This document shows positions 54,497-63,702 of a DNA stretch of 64,000 nt, in pieces. A program made the position numbers and the translations under genes. The first letter of the stretch is position 1; the number at the start of each line of letters is the position of its first letter. Location: contig JBCDCB010000006.1 in the NCBI GenBank assembly GCA_039182735.1, forward strand, positions 39,335-103,334, given 5' to 3'. The notes beneath the pieces were generated by a model, which was not told the DNA's origin, did not search any database, and saw only the letters and a program-made list of their open reading frames with translations. The stretch is from JBCDCB01 sp039182735. Its GTDB lineage: Bacteria > Planctomycetota > Phycisphaerae > Phycisphaerales > UBA1924.

Positions 54497-55540
54497 ATGT
54501 CCCAGCCGGGCGATTCCAAGATCCAGCGCAGCGTGAGCGAAGCCTTCGACGCCGAGGCCCTCGCCATCGTTCTCTCACGCTACGACCTCGGGTCGATCGA
54601 CCGCCTCTGCCTGCTCGAACGCGGCTCGCGCGACGCCCCCAAGCTCGTCATCGAGTGCCAGCGCGGCGTGCGCCTGCTCAAACGGCGTACCGAATCCGCC
54701 GATCGGCTCGCGCGCACGATTACCGCGCACACCCTGCGCGCCCGTCTGCACGATGCCGGCGTCCCGATCCCGCGCACGATCGCGTCGCGAGAAGGCGAGA
54801 CGCTCCTGCGTCACCACGCGCAGCTCTACGAACTCTTCGAGTTCGTCTCGCTCGAGCCCTTCGCGCGTCGCCCGCGCCAGGCCCACGAAGCCGGGCGCAC
54901 GCTCGCGGTCTTCCACGCGGTCGCCGAGAGCATCGACGCGTCGGGCACACGCACGCCCGCGTACCACGCCATCCCGAAGACGAGCGAACGTCTGCGTGCG
55001 CTGCCCGAGCGCCTGGGCGAGCCGGAACTGGGCTCCACGTGCGAGTCGCTCGCCGATGCCTACGACGCCGCCCGCCAAGCCGCGCGCGACGCCGGGGTCG
55101 AACGCTGGCCCGCGGTCACCATCCACGGCGACTGGCACCCCGGGAACCTCGCGTTCGATCGGGACCGTGTCGGCGCGATCTACGACCTTGACACCATCCG
55201 AACGGGCCCGCGAGCCCTGGATATCGCGAGCGGCGCGTTCCAGTTCAGCTCTGATCGAATCCCGAACAACGCCAGCGATTGGGCCGTCGGCGTGGACGAA
55301 ACGCTCTTCCGGGCCTTCTGCGACGGGTACGACGCGGGTGCTCGCTCGCCGATCAGCCGCGCGGAGGTCGCCGCCCTGCCCGCGTTGATGATCGAGTCGC
55401 TCGTCGCCGAGGCGCTGGGTCCGATCGCAACGACCGGGCGTTTCGGCGTTATCAGCGCCCGTGACTTCCTGCCCGCCGTGGCGCGTAGAGTTGGGTGGAT
55501 CGAACGCTCCGCGGATTCGCTGCGGGCGATCCTCGGGTAA
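54497..55540 (+). CDS. Aminoglycoside phosphotransferase (APH)-fold kinase
   Basis: 347 residues. The APH/choline-kinase fold is shown by the catalytic loop VTIHGDWHPGNLAFD (H-G-D-x-H-P-x-N) and the metal-binding GAIYDLDTIRTGPRALDIA. The N-lobe (VRLLKRRTES; HDAGVPIPRTIAS; LYELFEFV) is like homoserine-kinase-type and SrkA/RdoA proteins. A small-molecule or stress kinase is likely; aminoglycoside resistance is not implied. Confidence 0.85.
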   Translation: MSQPGDSKIQRSVSEAFDAEALAIVLSRYDLGSIDRLCLLERGSRDAPKLVIECQRGVRLLKRRTESADRLARTITAHTLRARLHDAGVPIPRTIASREGETLLRHHAQLYELFEFVSLEPFARRPRQAHEAGRTLAVFHAVAESIDASGTRTPAYHAIPKTSERLRALPERLGEPELGSTCESLADAYDAARQAARDAGVERWPAVTIHGDWHPGNLAFDRDRVGAIYDLDTIRTGPRALDIASGAFQFSSDRIPNNASDWAVGVDETLFRAFCDGYDAGARSPISRAEVAALPALMIESLVAEALGPIATTGRFGVISARDFLPAVARRVGWIERSADSLRAILG

Positions 55541-55583
55541 GCGGACGGACCGTCCTGGCCGCTGGACGCATGGAGGAGATGAC

Positions 55584-56696
55584 GTGAGCCAAGCCCCACG
55601 AGCCGGAATCCTCGGCGTGTTCCTCGGTGCCCTGCTTGGCGTCCACGCGCCCGCGTCGGGCGACGCCGACACCCGCCCGATCTCGCTCGGCGACGACCGC
55701 TACCTGACCTTCGTCGAACGGCTCAGCGTGGACGACTTCGAGATCCGTGAGCAGGCCACGCAGGTGCTCAGCGAACGCCTGCGCTGCAACGACGCGGAGC
55801 TCTTTGAGTGGATCGACTCGCAGCGTGAACTCAGCCCCGAGCAGCGCGCACGGTTGCTCCGTGTGGCGCGGTCGCGCTTCGACGCGACGCCCCGCGGGGC
55901 GTTGGGCTTCGGGTTCGGCGGGTTCAACCCCTCCGTTGAAGGTGTCATCGTGGGCCGCGTCGAAGAGGGCCGCGGCTTCCCCGCGGTCGATGCCGGGCTC
56001 ATCCGACCCAACGACGTCATCGTCTCGGTCAACGGGCTGCCCATCCCGCGTCAGTCGTACAACCAGTTCGTCGGCGCGGCGATCAAGTCCCACCCCGCCG
56101 GCGCCACGATGCCCGCGATCATCGCACGCCCCGTTGACGATCCCGAGCGAGGCCCGGACGACGACCAACTCTTCACCGTCATCGAGACCAACCTCCCGCT
56201 CGGCTCGTGGGAATCGCTCGGTCAGCAGCCCATCCCGCAGCGCACGCTCGAAGAAGCGTGGGCGCACCGCATCGCCGTCCTCGGATCGGGCGACCGCGAG
56301 CAGCGCGTCATCGAGCTCGCGTCCGATCTCTCCGGGCTCGTCGGCAGGCGACCCCGCGCCAACCGCGACCCGCTCATCCACCCCGCCGGTGCCTACACCG
56401 ACTTCGGCTGGTTCAAAAAGCGTCGCGGCTCGCCCGTCTCCTCCAACCGGAGCGTCCGCCCGGTCCGCCTCGATTCGCTCGCCAAGCAAGCCGACGAGGC
56501 GCCCGCCGAGCGCCCGACCATCGAGATCGACGAGCCCAACCCGGATCAGGTCCTGCGGAATCTCGAGCGCCTGCTCGAATCGAGCGAGCGTGCCGCGGAG
56601 GACCGCACGCAGACCGCGACGCAGCGCCGGCTCGCCGAGGACCGCGCCGACCGCGTGCGCGAGCGCATCCGCTCGCTCCGCGAGTCCACGCCGTAA
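55584..56696 (+). CDS. Exported PDZ-domain protein
   Basis: 370 residues. A signal peptide (AGILGVFLGALLGVHAPASG) is followed by a helical region (VERLSVDDFEIREQATQVL; LRRCNDAELFEWIDSQRE-like) and a PDZ domain with EGVIVGRVEEGRGFPAVDAG, LIRPNDVIVSVNGLPI. The C-terminus is a charged coiled coil (LESSERAAEDRTQTATQRRL). No protease triad is present, so it is probably a substrate-binding or scaffold protein. GTG at 55584 has GGAGGAG upstream. Confidence 0.8.
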   Translation: MSQAPRAGILGVFLGALLGVHAPASGDADTRPISLGDDRYLTFVERLSVDDFEIREQATQVLSERLRCNDAELFEWIDSQRELSPEQRARLLRVARSRFDATPRGALGFGFGGFNPSVEGVIVGRVEEGRGFPAVDAGLIRPNDVIVSVNGLPIPRQSYNQFVGAAIKSHPAGATMPAIIARPVDDPERGPDDDQLFTVIETNLPLGSWESLGQQPIPQRTLEEAWAHRIAVLGSGDREQRVIELASDLSGLVGRRPRANRDPLIHPAGAYTDFGWFKKRRGSPVSSNRSVRPVRLDSLAKQADEAPAERPTIEIDEPNPDQVLRNLERLLESSERAAEDRTQTATQRRLAEDRADRVRERIRSLRESTP

Positions 56697-56716
56697 GCGC
56701 CGGCGCGCGAGTACGC

Positions 56717-59700
56717 TCAGTTCGCGACGATGTTGATCAGCCGCCCGGGCACCACGATCACCTTGCGCACCGTCTTGCCGTCGATGAGCGCCTTCACCGC
56801 GTCGTCGGACATCGCCATGTCCTCGATGGCCTTCGGCGCGGCGTCCGCAGGCACCATGAGCTTCGCCCGCGTCTTGCCCATGATCTGCACCGCGATCTCG
56901 ACCTCGTCGTCGGTGAGCATCGCTTCGTCGTACGCCGGCCACGGGTGCAGCGAGCACACCGGCCCGTTGCCCGCGATGCCCCACAGTTCCTCGGCGATGT
57001 GCGGGGCGAAGGGGCACAGGATGAGCGCGAAGCGCGACGCCTGATCGCGCGTCAGCCCGCTCGGCTTCGCGCTCGTCGCGCCGTTCACGAACTCGATCAT
57101 CGCGCTGATGCCCGTGTTGAACGCCAGCCGCTCGATGTCGCCACCGACCTTTGCGATCGTGCGGTGCAGCGCCTTCTCGGTCTCCGGGTTGGCCTCTTCG
57201 AGGAAGACGCCTTCGCCCGTTTCTTCGTCCACCGTCAGCCGCCACGCGCGCTGCAGGAACCGCTGCATCCCCACCATGTCGCGCGTGTTCCACGGCTTGG
57301 ATTGTTCGAGCGGGCCGAGGTACATCTCATATAGGCGGAACGTGTCGGCGCCGAACTCCGCGATGACATCATCCGGGTTCACGACGTTCTTCAGCGACTT
57401 GCTCATCTTGGCCGTCGTCTGCGTGCACGAGTTGCCCGTCGCGGTCTCGACGAATGTCCCGTCGGCGCGCTCTTCGACTTCGTCCACCGGAACAAGCGTC
57501 TTGTCCGGGCGCGCGTACGCGTAGCTCGTGATGAGCCCCTGATGGAACAGCTTGCGGAAGGGTTCGGGGCTGCCGACCTCACCCAGGTCGTAGAGCGCCA
57601 TGTGCCAGAACCGCGCGTACAGCAGGTGCAGCACCGCGTGCTCGGCGCCACCGATGTACAGGTCCACACCGTTCTCGCCCATCCACGCGCGCTCGGCCTC
57701 TTCGCCCACCAACCGTTCGTCGTTGTGCGGGTCGCAGTAGCGCAGGTAGTACCAGCACGAGCCGGCCCAGCCGGGCATCGTGTTCGCCTCGCGCGTCACC
57801 GGCGCGTCGCTCGCCAGCCCTTCGACACCCGCGATGCCGGCGCGCGTGTTGATCCACTCCGTCGCCTTCGCCAGCAGCGGCTTCGGATCGTCGCTCACCT
57901 CGGGCGTGTAGTCCGCGAGGTCGGGCAGCGTCACCGGCAGCGCGTCGGCGCTCACCGCGCGGTGCAGGCCCTGCTCGTCGTACACGATCGGGAAGGGCTC
58001 GCCCCAGTAGCGCTGGCGGCTGAAGAGCCAGTCGCGCAGGCGGTAGTTCACCTTCGCCTCGCCGCGACCGACCACCTCCAGATGCTCGACGATCCGCGCC
58101 TTGGCCTCATCGACCGTCAAGCCGTCGAGCGACACGCCCTCGCCCGTCGAGTTGACCATCCGCCCGACGCCCGGCATCGCCTCGCCGAGCTTCGTGTACA
58201 GCCCGCCGTGCTCGAACGTTGTCACGAAGTCTTCGGCGTCCTTGAACCCCAGTCCTTCGATCGCGTCGAGCCACGTGATCTTGACGCTCCCGCGCCGCAG
58301 CCCCGTCCCGCCGACCGCATCCAGCTGCGCGCCTTCGATGAACTCGCGCCGCCACTCCGGCGCTTCGCCCTGCTCGACGCGCGGCTTGCGGACCTGCGCG
58401 AGCAGTTCCGCGAACGACTCCGGGTCTCCGTCGCGCGATGTCGTGATCCCGAGGAAATCCGCGAGCACGCCGCGCCAACGCTCGTCGTCCGCGCGTTCCT
58501 CGTCAGCGATGTGCTCCGCATAGAAGTGCATCGCCTGGTACAGACGCGGGTACGCCACGTCGCGGATCGGCAGCTCGAAGACCTGCGCGAACTCGAAGTC
58601 GCGCTGGTCGTGCGCCGGCACCGCCATGATCGCGCCCGTGCCGTAGCCCATCAGCACGTAGTCCGCGATGAACACCGGCACGCGCTCGCCGCTCGCCGGG
58701 TTGAGCGCGTACGCGCCGATGAAGACGCCCGACTTGGTCTTGCTCTCGGCCTGACGCTCCAGATCGCTCCGCCCCGCCGCGTAGGAGCGGTACGCGTCCA
58801 CCAGTTCTCGAGGCGTCGCGTTGCGCGCGACGAGGTCTTCCGCGTCATCGAACCCGCCGCCGATCCACGCCTTCGGCACGGTGTCGCCGTACTTCTCGCC
58901 GAGCAGCTCATCGACCATCGGGTGCTCCGGCGCGAGCACCATGTACGTGGCACCGAAGACGGTATCGGGACGAGTCGTGAAGACGCGGATGCGCCGCTTG
59001 CCCGCCTCGAAGTCGATGTGCGCGCCGACGCTGCGACCGATCCACTCGGTCTGTTGCGTCTTCGTGGACTCCGGCCAGTCCACGCCCGCGAGCCCGTCGA
59101 GCAGGCGCTCCGCGTACGCCGTGATCCGCAGCATCCACTGCTTGAGCGGCTTGCGCACGACCGGGTGCGACCCGCGTTCGCTGCGCCCGTCGATCACCTC
59201 TTCGTTGGCGAGCGCCGTGCCCAGCGCCGGGCACCAGTTCACCGTCTGCTCGCCGATGTACGCGAGGCGGTACGACGCGAGCACGGCGTGGCGCGTCGCC
59301 TCATCGAGCTCGCCCCACGCCTTGAGGTCGCGCCCGCGCGTGTTGCTGTCGAGCTCCGCCGCCTCTTGGTTGAAACGCACCGGGCGGTCGCCGCGCTCGA
59401 ACATCGCGATCAGCTCATCGATGTGCCGGGCCTTGTTCTGCTCGGGATCGAACCACGCGTTGTACAAACGCAGGAAGATCCACTGCGTCCACTTGTAGTA
59501 GCCCTCGTCGATGGTCCCGAACTCGCGCGACCAGTCGTACGAGAAGCCGAATCGCTGCAACTGGCGGCGGAAGTTGTCGATCGACTCGCGCGTCGTCTTC
59601 GCCGGATGCACGCCCGTCTTGATGGCGTACTGCTCGGCGGGGAGCCCGAACGCGTCCCACCCCATCGGGTGCAGCACGTTGTGCCCGCGCATGCGCTTAT

Positions 59701-59977
59701 ACCGGCTGATGATGTCCGTCGCGGTGTACCCCTCGGGGTGCCCGACGTGCAGCCCGGCGCTGGACGGGTAGGGGAACATGTCGAGGCAGTAGAACTTCGG
59801 CTTGTCGCCGTCCCATCCGGGCATGCCCGGGTTGGGTGTCAGGAACGTCTGGTGCGACGCCCAGTACTGCTGCCAGCGGGCCTCGATGTCGCCCGCGAGC
59901 CTCGCGGTATAGCGGTGCGCGGTCCCGCCGGTCTCTTCGCCGGCATGCTGATCGGTGTTGCTCGGTGCGCTCGACAT
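56717..59977 (-). CDS. leuS: Leucyl-tRNA synthetase
   Basis: 1086 residues. Charges tRNA-Leu. The HIGH motif is GLHVGHPEGYTATD near residue 74 (HVGH) and the KMSKS motif is AKMSKSLKNVVNPDD near residue 857; the editing domain and a long anticodon-binding C-terminus are in between and after (WCPALGTALANEEVIDG, YGTGAIMAVPAHDQRDFEFA). It is about 220 residues longer than the E. coli enzyme, with insertions around the editing and catalytic domains. Confidence 0.97.
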   Translation of the reverse strand: MSSAPSNTDQHAGEETGGTAHRYTARLAGDIEARWQQYWASHQTFLTPNPGMPGWDGDKPKFYCLDMFPYPSSAGLHVGHPEGYTATDIISRYKRMRGHNVLHPMGWDAFGLPAEQYAIKTGVHPAKTTRESIDNFRRQLQRFGFSYDWSREFGTIDEGYYKWTQWIFLRLYNAWFDPEQNKARHIDELIAMFERGDRPVRFNQEAAELDSNTRGRDLKAWGELDEATRHAVLASYRLAYIGEQTVNWCPALGTALANEEVIDGRSERGSHPVVRKPLKQWMLRITAYAERLLDGLAGVDWPESTKTQQTEWIGRSVGAHIDFEAGKRRIRVFTTRPDTVFGATYMVLAPEHPMVDELLGEKYGDTVPKAWIGGGFDDAEDLVARNATPRELVDAYRSYAAGRSDLERQAESKTKSGVFIGAYALNPASGERVPVFIADYVLMGYGTGAIMAVPAHDQRDFEFAQVFELPIRDVAYPRLYQAMHFYAEHIADEERADDERWRGVLADFLGITTSRDGDPESFAELLAQVRKPRVEQGEAPEWRREFIEGAQLDAVGGTGLRRGSVKITWLDAIEGLGFKDAEDFVTTFEHGGLYTKLGEAMPGVGRMVNSTGEGVSLDGLTVDEAKARIVEHLEVVGRGEAKVNYRLRDWLFSRQRYWGEPFPIVYDEQGLHRAVSADALPVTLPDLADYTPEVSDDPKPLLAKATEWINTRAGIAGVEGLASDAPVTREANTMPGWAGSCWYYLRYCDPHNDERLVGEEAERAWMGENGVDLYIGGAEHAVLHLLYARFWHMALYDLGEVGSPEPFRKLFHQGLITSYAYARPDKTLVPVDEVEERADGTFVETATGNSCTQTTAKMSKSLKNVVNPDDVIAEFGADTFRLYEMYLGPLEQSKPWNTRDMVGMQRFLQRAWRLTVDEETGEGVFLEEANPETEKALHRTIAKVGGDIERLAFNTGISAMIEFVNGATSAKPSGLTRDQASRFALILCPFAPHIAEELWGIAGNGPVCSLHPWPAYDEAMLTDDEVEIAVQIMGKTRAKLMVPADAAPKAIEDMAMSDDAVKALIDGKTVRKVIVVPGRLINIVAN

Positions 59978-59984
59978 AGCCGCG

Positions 59985-59990
59985 AGTGTA
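59985..59990 (-). promoter_or_regulatory. -10 element of leuS
   Basis: On the minus strand TACACT ends 7 nt before the leuS ATG at 59977, so the transcript is predicted to be leaderless or nearly so. Confidence 0.5.
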
Positions 59991-60010
59991 TCGCCGCCAC
60001 CGCGCGGAAC

Positions 60011-60490
60011 TCAGTCCGTGAAGCGGATCGCGACCCCGCGGAGCAGGACCTTGTAGGTGATCGAGGTCGAGGCCGACCCCGTCGTGATCCCGCTGCCTCC
60101 TCGGTAGCGGTAGCGCCCGTGGCGATCGCGGTACCACTCGTGGTCGTTCCCGAACTCGGTGTACGACGTGCGCGTGCCGGAATCGAGCACCACGCGTTCG
60201 ACCTCGACGACGGCCTGCGCGCCGATCTCGCCCGCGCGACGGCGCAGCTCGCCCGCCGCAGCCTGCTCCGCCTCGCTGATGCTCCCGAACTCTGAGGAAT
60301 CCGCCTCGCCCGTCAACCCCGCGATCGCCAGGTGCTCACGGTCCGTCGGTCCGAAGACCAGCAGCACCCGCTCCGGCTCCACCGGCGGGTAGATGCGGTC
60401 GCTGTACATGATCGTGCTCCCGCTCGGACCGCACGACGCGATCACGAACGCCAGCACGCACACGAACGCGATGGCAACGCGTTCAGCCAT
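60011..60490 (-). CDS. Putative small lipoprotein
   Basis: 159 residues with a lipoprotein-like signal (VAIAFVCVLAFVIASC). The mature part has ERVLLVFGPTDREHLAIAGL, a helix SEAEQAAAGELRRRAGEIGA and VVEVERVVLDSGTRTSYTEF then a Tyr/Arg/Gly stretch and TSITYKVLLRGVAIRF. The shape resembles small YbjQ- or DUF4156-type proteins that detect or assemble envelope components, but I do not assign it. It overlaps the end of folC by 8 bp. Confidence 0.7.
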   Translation of the reverse strand: MAERVAIAFVCVLAFVIASCGPSGSTIMYSDRIYPPVEPERVLLVFGPTDREHLAIAGLTGEADSSEFGSISEAEQAAAGELRRRAGEIGAQAVVEVERVVLDSGTRTSYTEFGNDHEWYRDRHGRYRYRGGSGITTGSASTSITYKVLLRGVAIRFTD

Positions 60491-61955
60491 GGGCGGCGCG
60501 GGCGGCGGCGGACTTCGCCGCCAGCTTCTTCGCTTCGCCCGCAAGATAGAAGCTGCCGGTGATGCAGATCACGTCGTCGCGTGACGCGCCGCGGAGCGCG
60601 ATCGAGACCGCGTCTTCCAGCGTCTCGGCGACCTGGCACATCTTCCCGCTCACCTCCGCGAAACGCCTGGCGAGGTCGTTCGGGTCCGCCGCGCGCGGGT
60701 TGCCCTTGGCGCGCGTGAAGATGAGCTTGTCCGCGCCGACGCTGATCTGGCGGAGGCACTCCTCCACGTCCTTGTCCGCGCTGCAGCCGTAAATCGTGAT
60801 CATCGAGTCGTACGTCACGTACGCGCCGATCGAGCGCACCAGCGCCGCCAGCGCTTGCGGGTTGTGCGCGCCGTCCACGTACACCCGCGGCTCCTTGCGG
60901 ATCAGTTCCATCCGCCCGGGGAGCTCGGTGCTCGCCAGACCTTCCATGATCTTCTGATCGTCCAGCTCGAACCCGCTCCCGCGCAGACGGTCCACGATCG
61001 CCAGCGCCAGCCCGCAGTTCCACGCCTGGTGCTCGCCGTGCAGCGGGACCGGCACGTGCTCGAACTCGCTGTGCTCTGCGAACACACCCACGCGCGTCTG
61101 CGGGCCGAACCGCGGCGTCGATTCGAATCGGCACGAGAACTCGATGTCCTTGCCCACGATCGAGAGCGACGTGCCCGCCTCTTCCGCGCACTTTTTGAGC
61201 GATTCGATCACCTCGCCGGGCTGCTTGAACGTGATCGCCGGCACGCCCGACTTGAAGATCCCGCCCTTCTCTCGCGCGATGTCCCCCAGCGTCTCACCCA
61301 GGAAACTCTCGTGATCGCGACCGATCTGCGTGACCGCGGTGACGGCTGGCTTCACGATGTTCGTCGCTTCCAGACGACCGCCCAGCCCGACCTCGACGAT
61401 CGCGACGTCCACCGCCTGCTCGGCAAAGTCGAGCAGCGCGAGCGCCGTCATCAGTTCGAAGAACGTCGGCGTGCCCCACTTGGCCGGGATCTTGTCCGCC
61501 GCCTCCGCGAGGCGGCGCATCCCGTCCACGAACCGCGGGTGCGAGATGACCTGCCCGTTGATCTGGATCCGCTCGCGCAGGTCCGTCAAGTGCGGGCTCG
61601 AGTAGACGCCCACCGCGCAGCCGCAACCGCGGAGACACGCGCTGACCATCGCGCTGACCGAGCCCTTGCCGTTGGTCCCGGCGATGTGGGCGATCTGCAG
61701 CGTGTCCTGCGGGTCGCCCAAGGCGTGCATCAGTTTCCGGATGCGGTCGAGCTTGAAGGCGTCGGGCGTGACCCGCGACGGGCGCGTCATCTCGACGTCC
61801 ACCCGATCGAAGAGCCACTCCTGCGCCTCTCGGTAGTTGGTGATCTTGGGCGCTTTGCTGGCGCGCGACTTCGCCCCACCGCGAGAACCGGTCTTTTTCT
61901 TGGGTGACCCGCTCCGGGAGGCGCTCGACTTGCGTGATCGTGCGTTGGTCGGCAT
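60483..61955 (-). CDS. folC: Folylpolyglutamate / dihydrofolate synthase
   Basis: 490 residues. Adds glutamate to dihydropteroate or folate. The ATP loop is HIAGTNGKGSVSAMVSACLR, followed by YSSPHLTDLRERIQINGQVI, VGLGGRLEATNIVKP and the C-terminal VDGAHNPQALAALV. The N-terminus has an added Lys/Arg/Ser-rich stretch (residues 1-38, KKKTGSRGGAKSRASKAPK) not typical of the family. Confidence 0.95.
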   Translation of the reverse strand: MPTNARSRKSSASRSGSPKKKTGSRGGAKSRASKAPKITNYREAQEWLFDRVDVEMTRPSRVTPDAFKLDRIRKLMHALGDPQDTLQIAHIAGTNGKGSVSAMVSACLRGCGCAVGVYSSPHLTDLRERIQINGQVISHPRFVDGMRRLAEAADKIPAKWGTPTFFELMTALALLDFAEQAVDVAIVEVGLGGRLEATNIVKPAVTAVTQIGRDHESFLGETLGDIAREKGGIFKSGVPAITFKQPGEVIESLKKCAEEAGTSLSIVGKDIEFSCRFESTPRFGPQTRVGVFAEHSEFEHVPVPLHGEHQAWNCGLALAIVDRLRGSGFELDDQKIMEGLASTELPGRMELIRKEPRVYVDGAHNPQALAALVRSIGAYVTYDSMITIYGCSADKDVEECLRQISVGADKLIFTRAKGNPRAADPNDLARRFAEVSGKMCQVAETLEDAVSIALRGASRDDVICITGSFYLAGEAKKLAAKSAAARAAHG

Positions 61956-61964
61956 AGAGGAGCG

Positions 61965-61993
61965 ATCGTAGCACGCCCCCGACGACTCTCCAA
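61965..61993 (-). promoter_or_regulatory. Promoter of folC
   Basis: On the minus strand TTGGAG (61993-61988), 17-bp spacer, TACGAT (61970-61965), ending 9 nt before the folC ATG at 61955. Confidence 0.6.
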
Positions 61994-62038
61994 GAAATTC
62001 GCGGGTTCCACGCCCGCCCGATCCGCCGGAGCCGCCGA

Positions 62039-62791
62039 ATGAACCCCGCGCCCTTCACCGGTCCCAACCACGGCAGCGCCGAGTCCTGGCGCGTCCTCAA
62101 GATCATGTCCGAGTTCGTGGACGGGTTCGAGACCCTCGCCACCCTCCCACCCGCCGTCTCCATCTTCGGATCCGCACGCACGCCCCCGACCGACCCCGTC
62201 TACGAGCAGGCCCGTGCGCTCGCCGCCGAGTTCGCCACGCGAGGCCTCGCCGTCATCACCGGCGGCGGACCCGGGATCATGGAAGCAGCCAACCGCGGCG
62301 CCTGCGACGCCGGCGGCGTCTCCGTTGGGCTCAACATCGCGCTCCCGCACGAGCAAGAGCCCAACCCCTACCAGACCATCAAGCTCGACTTCAACTACTT
62401 CTTTTGCCGCAAGGTGATGTTCGTCAAGTACGCCCGCGCCTTCGTCATTTTCCCCGGCGGCTTCGGGACGATGGACGAGTTCTTCGAAGCCCTCACCCTC
62501 ATCCAGACCGACAAGATCGCGCCCTTCCCCGTCGTCTGCGTCGGCACCGAGTTCTGGTCCGGGCTCCACGACTGGATCCGCGCCACGCTCCGCGATCACT
62601 ACAAGACCATCGGCGCCGACGACCTCGACCTCGTCGTGCTCACCGACGACATTCAGCACGCCGCCGACGTCTGCGAGCAGTACATCCGCGCGCACGAAGA
62701 GGAACTCGAACCGGAACCGGGCGAGGGCACGCGCGAGGGCATCAAGGTGCGCCGCACGTCGAGCATCCCGCCCAACGAACCCGCGATCTAG
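62039..62791 (+). CDS. LOG-family protein (TIGR00730-like)
   Basis: 250 residues of the Rossmann-like LOG family, many members of which are cytokinin-riboside monophosphate phosphoribohydrolases or nucleotide-cleaving enzymes. The signatures GGGPGIMEAANRGACDAGG and PGGFGTMDEFFEALTLIQT are exact. FGSARTP near the N-terminus is also standard. It is divergent from folC. Confidence 0.9.
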   Translation: MNPAPFTGPNHGSAESWRVLKIMSEFVDGFETLATLPPAVSIFGSARTPPTDPVYEQARALAAEFATRGLAVITGGGPGIMEAANRGACDAGGVSVGLNIALPHEQEPNPYQTIKLDFNYFFCRKVMFVKYARAFVIFPGGFGTMDEFFEALTLIQTDKIAPFPVVCVGTEFWSGLHDWIRATLRDHYKTIGADDLDLVVLTDDIQHAADVCEQYIRAHEEELEPEPGEGTREGIKVRRTSSIPPNEPAI

Positions 62792-62831
62792 ACGCGCGGG
62801 TCCCGCACACAAGCAGGCTCGATCCTTCCCA

Positions 62832-63599
62832 TCACGACTGGCTCGTCCCGCGCGAGACGTTCGCGCGCACCATCGCGTCTTTCATTTCGCGCGTCGCCGC
62901 ACGAAGACCGATGAAGACCGATCGGCTCACGATCGCGTGACCGATGTGCAGCTCGCTCACGCCCGGCAGCGCCGCGATCGGGCCCACGTTCGTCACGTGC
63001 AACGCATGCCCCGCGTTGAAGCGCATCCCGCACTCGCGCGTGTGCTTGCCGGCCTCGCTCACCGCATCAAGCGCGTCGCACAGGGCCTTGCGACGGAAGT
63101 CGCCCCCCGCCTCGGCGAACGCGTGCGCGTACGGGCCCGTATGCACCTCGCACACGTCGAACCCGCACGCTTTGGCCGCGTCTACCTGCGCGCAGTCCGG
63201 ATCGATGAACGCGCTCACCTGGCAGCCCGCCTCGCGGATCTTGTCCACCACCCGCGCGAGCGCATCGTGCTGACCGGCCACGTCGAGCCCCCCCTCGGTG
63301 GTTAGCTCGTGCCGGCCCTCGGGCACCAGCATCACGGTGTGCGGCTTGACCCGTCGAGCGATCGCGACCATCTCGTCCGTCGCCGCCATCTCGAGGTTGA
63401 ACCGGACCTGCACGAAGTCGCGGAGGCGCTCGACGTCGAGGTCCTGGATATGCCGCCGATCCTCGCGCAGGTGCACCGTGATGCCATCGCACCCGCCGAG
63501 TTCGCACTCGTGCGCCGCGCGGAGCGGATCGGGCTCCGCCCCCCGGCGGGCCTGTCGGATCGTCGCGACGTGATCGATGTTCACGCTCAGTTGAATCAT
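62832..63599 (-). CDS. pdxJ: Pyridoxine 5'-phosphate synthase
   Basis: 255-residue TIM-barrel enzyme that condenses 1-deoxyxylulose 5-phosphate with 3-amino-1-hydroxyacetone phosphate in the DXP-dependent vitamin B6 pathway. Motifs: VNIDHVATIRQARRG, GCDGITVHLREDRRHIQD, FNLEMAATDEMVAIA, VMLVPEGRHELTTEGGLDV, VEVHTGPYAHAF-like and LHIGHAIVSRSVFIGL. ATG at 63599 gives the standard start; a longer reading adds residues over the -10 element. Confidence 0.96.
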   Translation of the reverse strand: MIQLSVNIDHVATIRQARRGAEPDPLRAAHECELGGCDGITVHLREDRRHIQDLDVERLRDFVQVRFNLEMAATDEMVAIARRVKPHTVMLVPEGRHELTTEGGLDVAGQHDALARVVDKIREAGCQVSAFIDPDCAQVDAAKACGFDVCEVHTGPYAHAFAEAGGDFRRKALCDALDAVSEAGKHTRECGMRFNAGHALHVTNVGPIAALPGVSELHIGHAIVSRSVFIGLRAATREMKDAMVRANVSRGTSQS

Positions 63600-63605
63600 G
63601 AGCGC

Positions 63606-63611
63606 ATGGTA
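63606..63611 (-). promoter_or_regulatory. -10 element of pdxJ
   Basis: On the minus strand TACCAT ends 6 nt before the pdxJ ATG, predicting a leaderless transcript divergent from the DUF2089-like gene. Confidence 0.5.
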
Positions 63612-63648
63612 TCCGAGCACCCCAAGTTGAATAATCGACGAAAGGTGC

Positions 63649-63702
63649 TTGACATTGTTCAACAATGATACACAATGCGAAAGATGACTTCAACAATGTC
63701 AA
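63649..63702 (+). promoter_or_regulatory. Promoter and paired operators of the DUF2089-like gene
   Basis: TTGACA (63649-63654) and CACAAT (63671-63676, 16-bp spacer, ending 7 nt before ATG 63684) flank the perfect dyad CATTGTT-C-AACAATG (63653-63667). TTGACATTGTTCAA (63649-63662) recurs inverted as TTCAACAATGTCAA (63689-63702) with one mismatch, 26 bp apart, inside the coding start. Confidence 0.6.
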
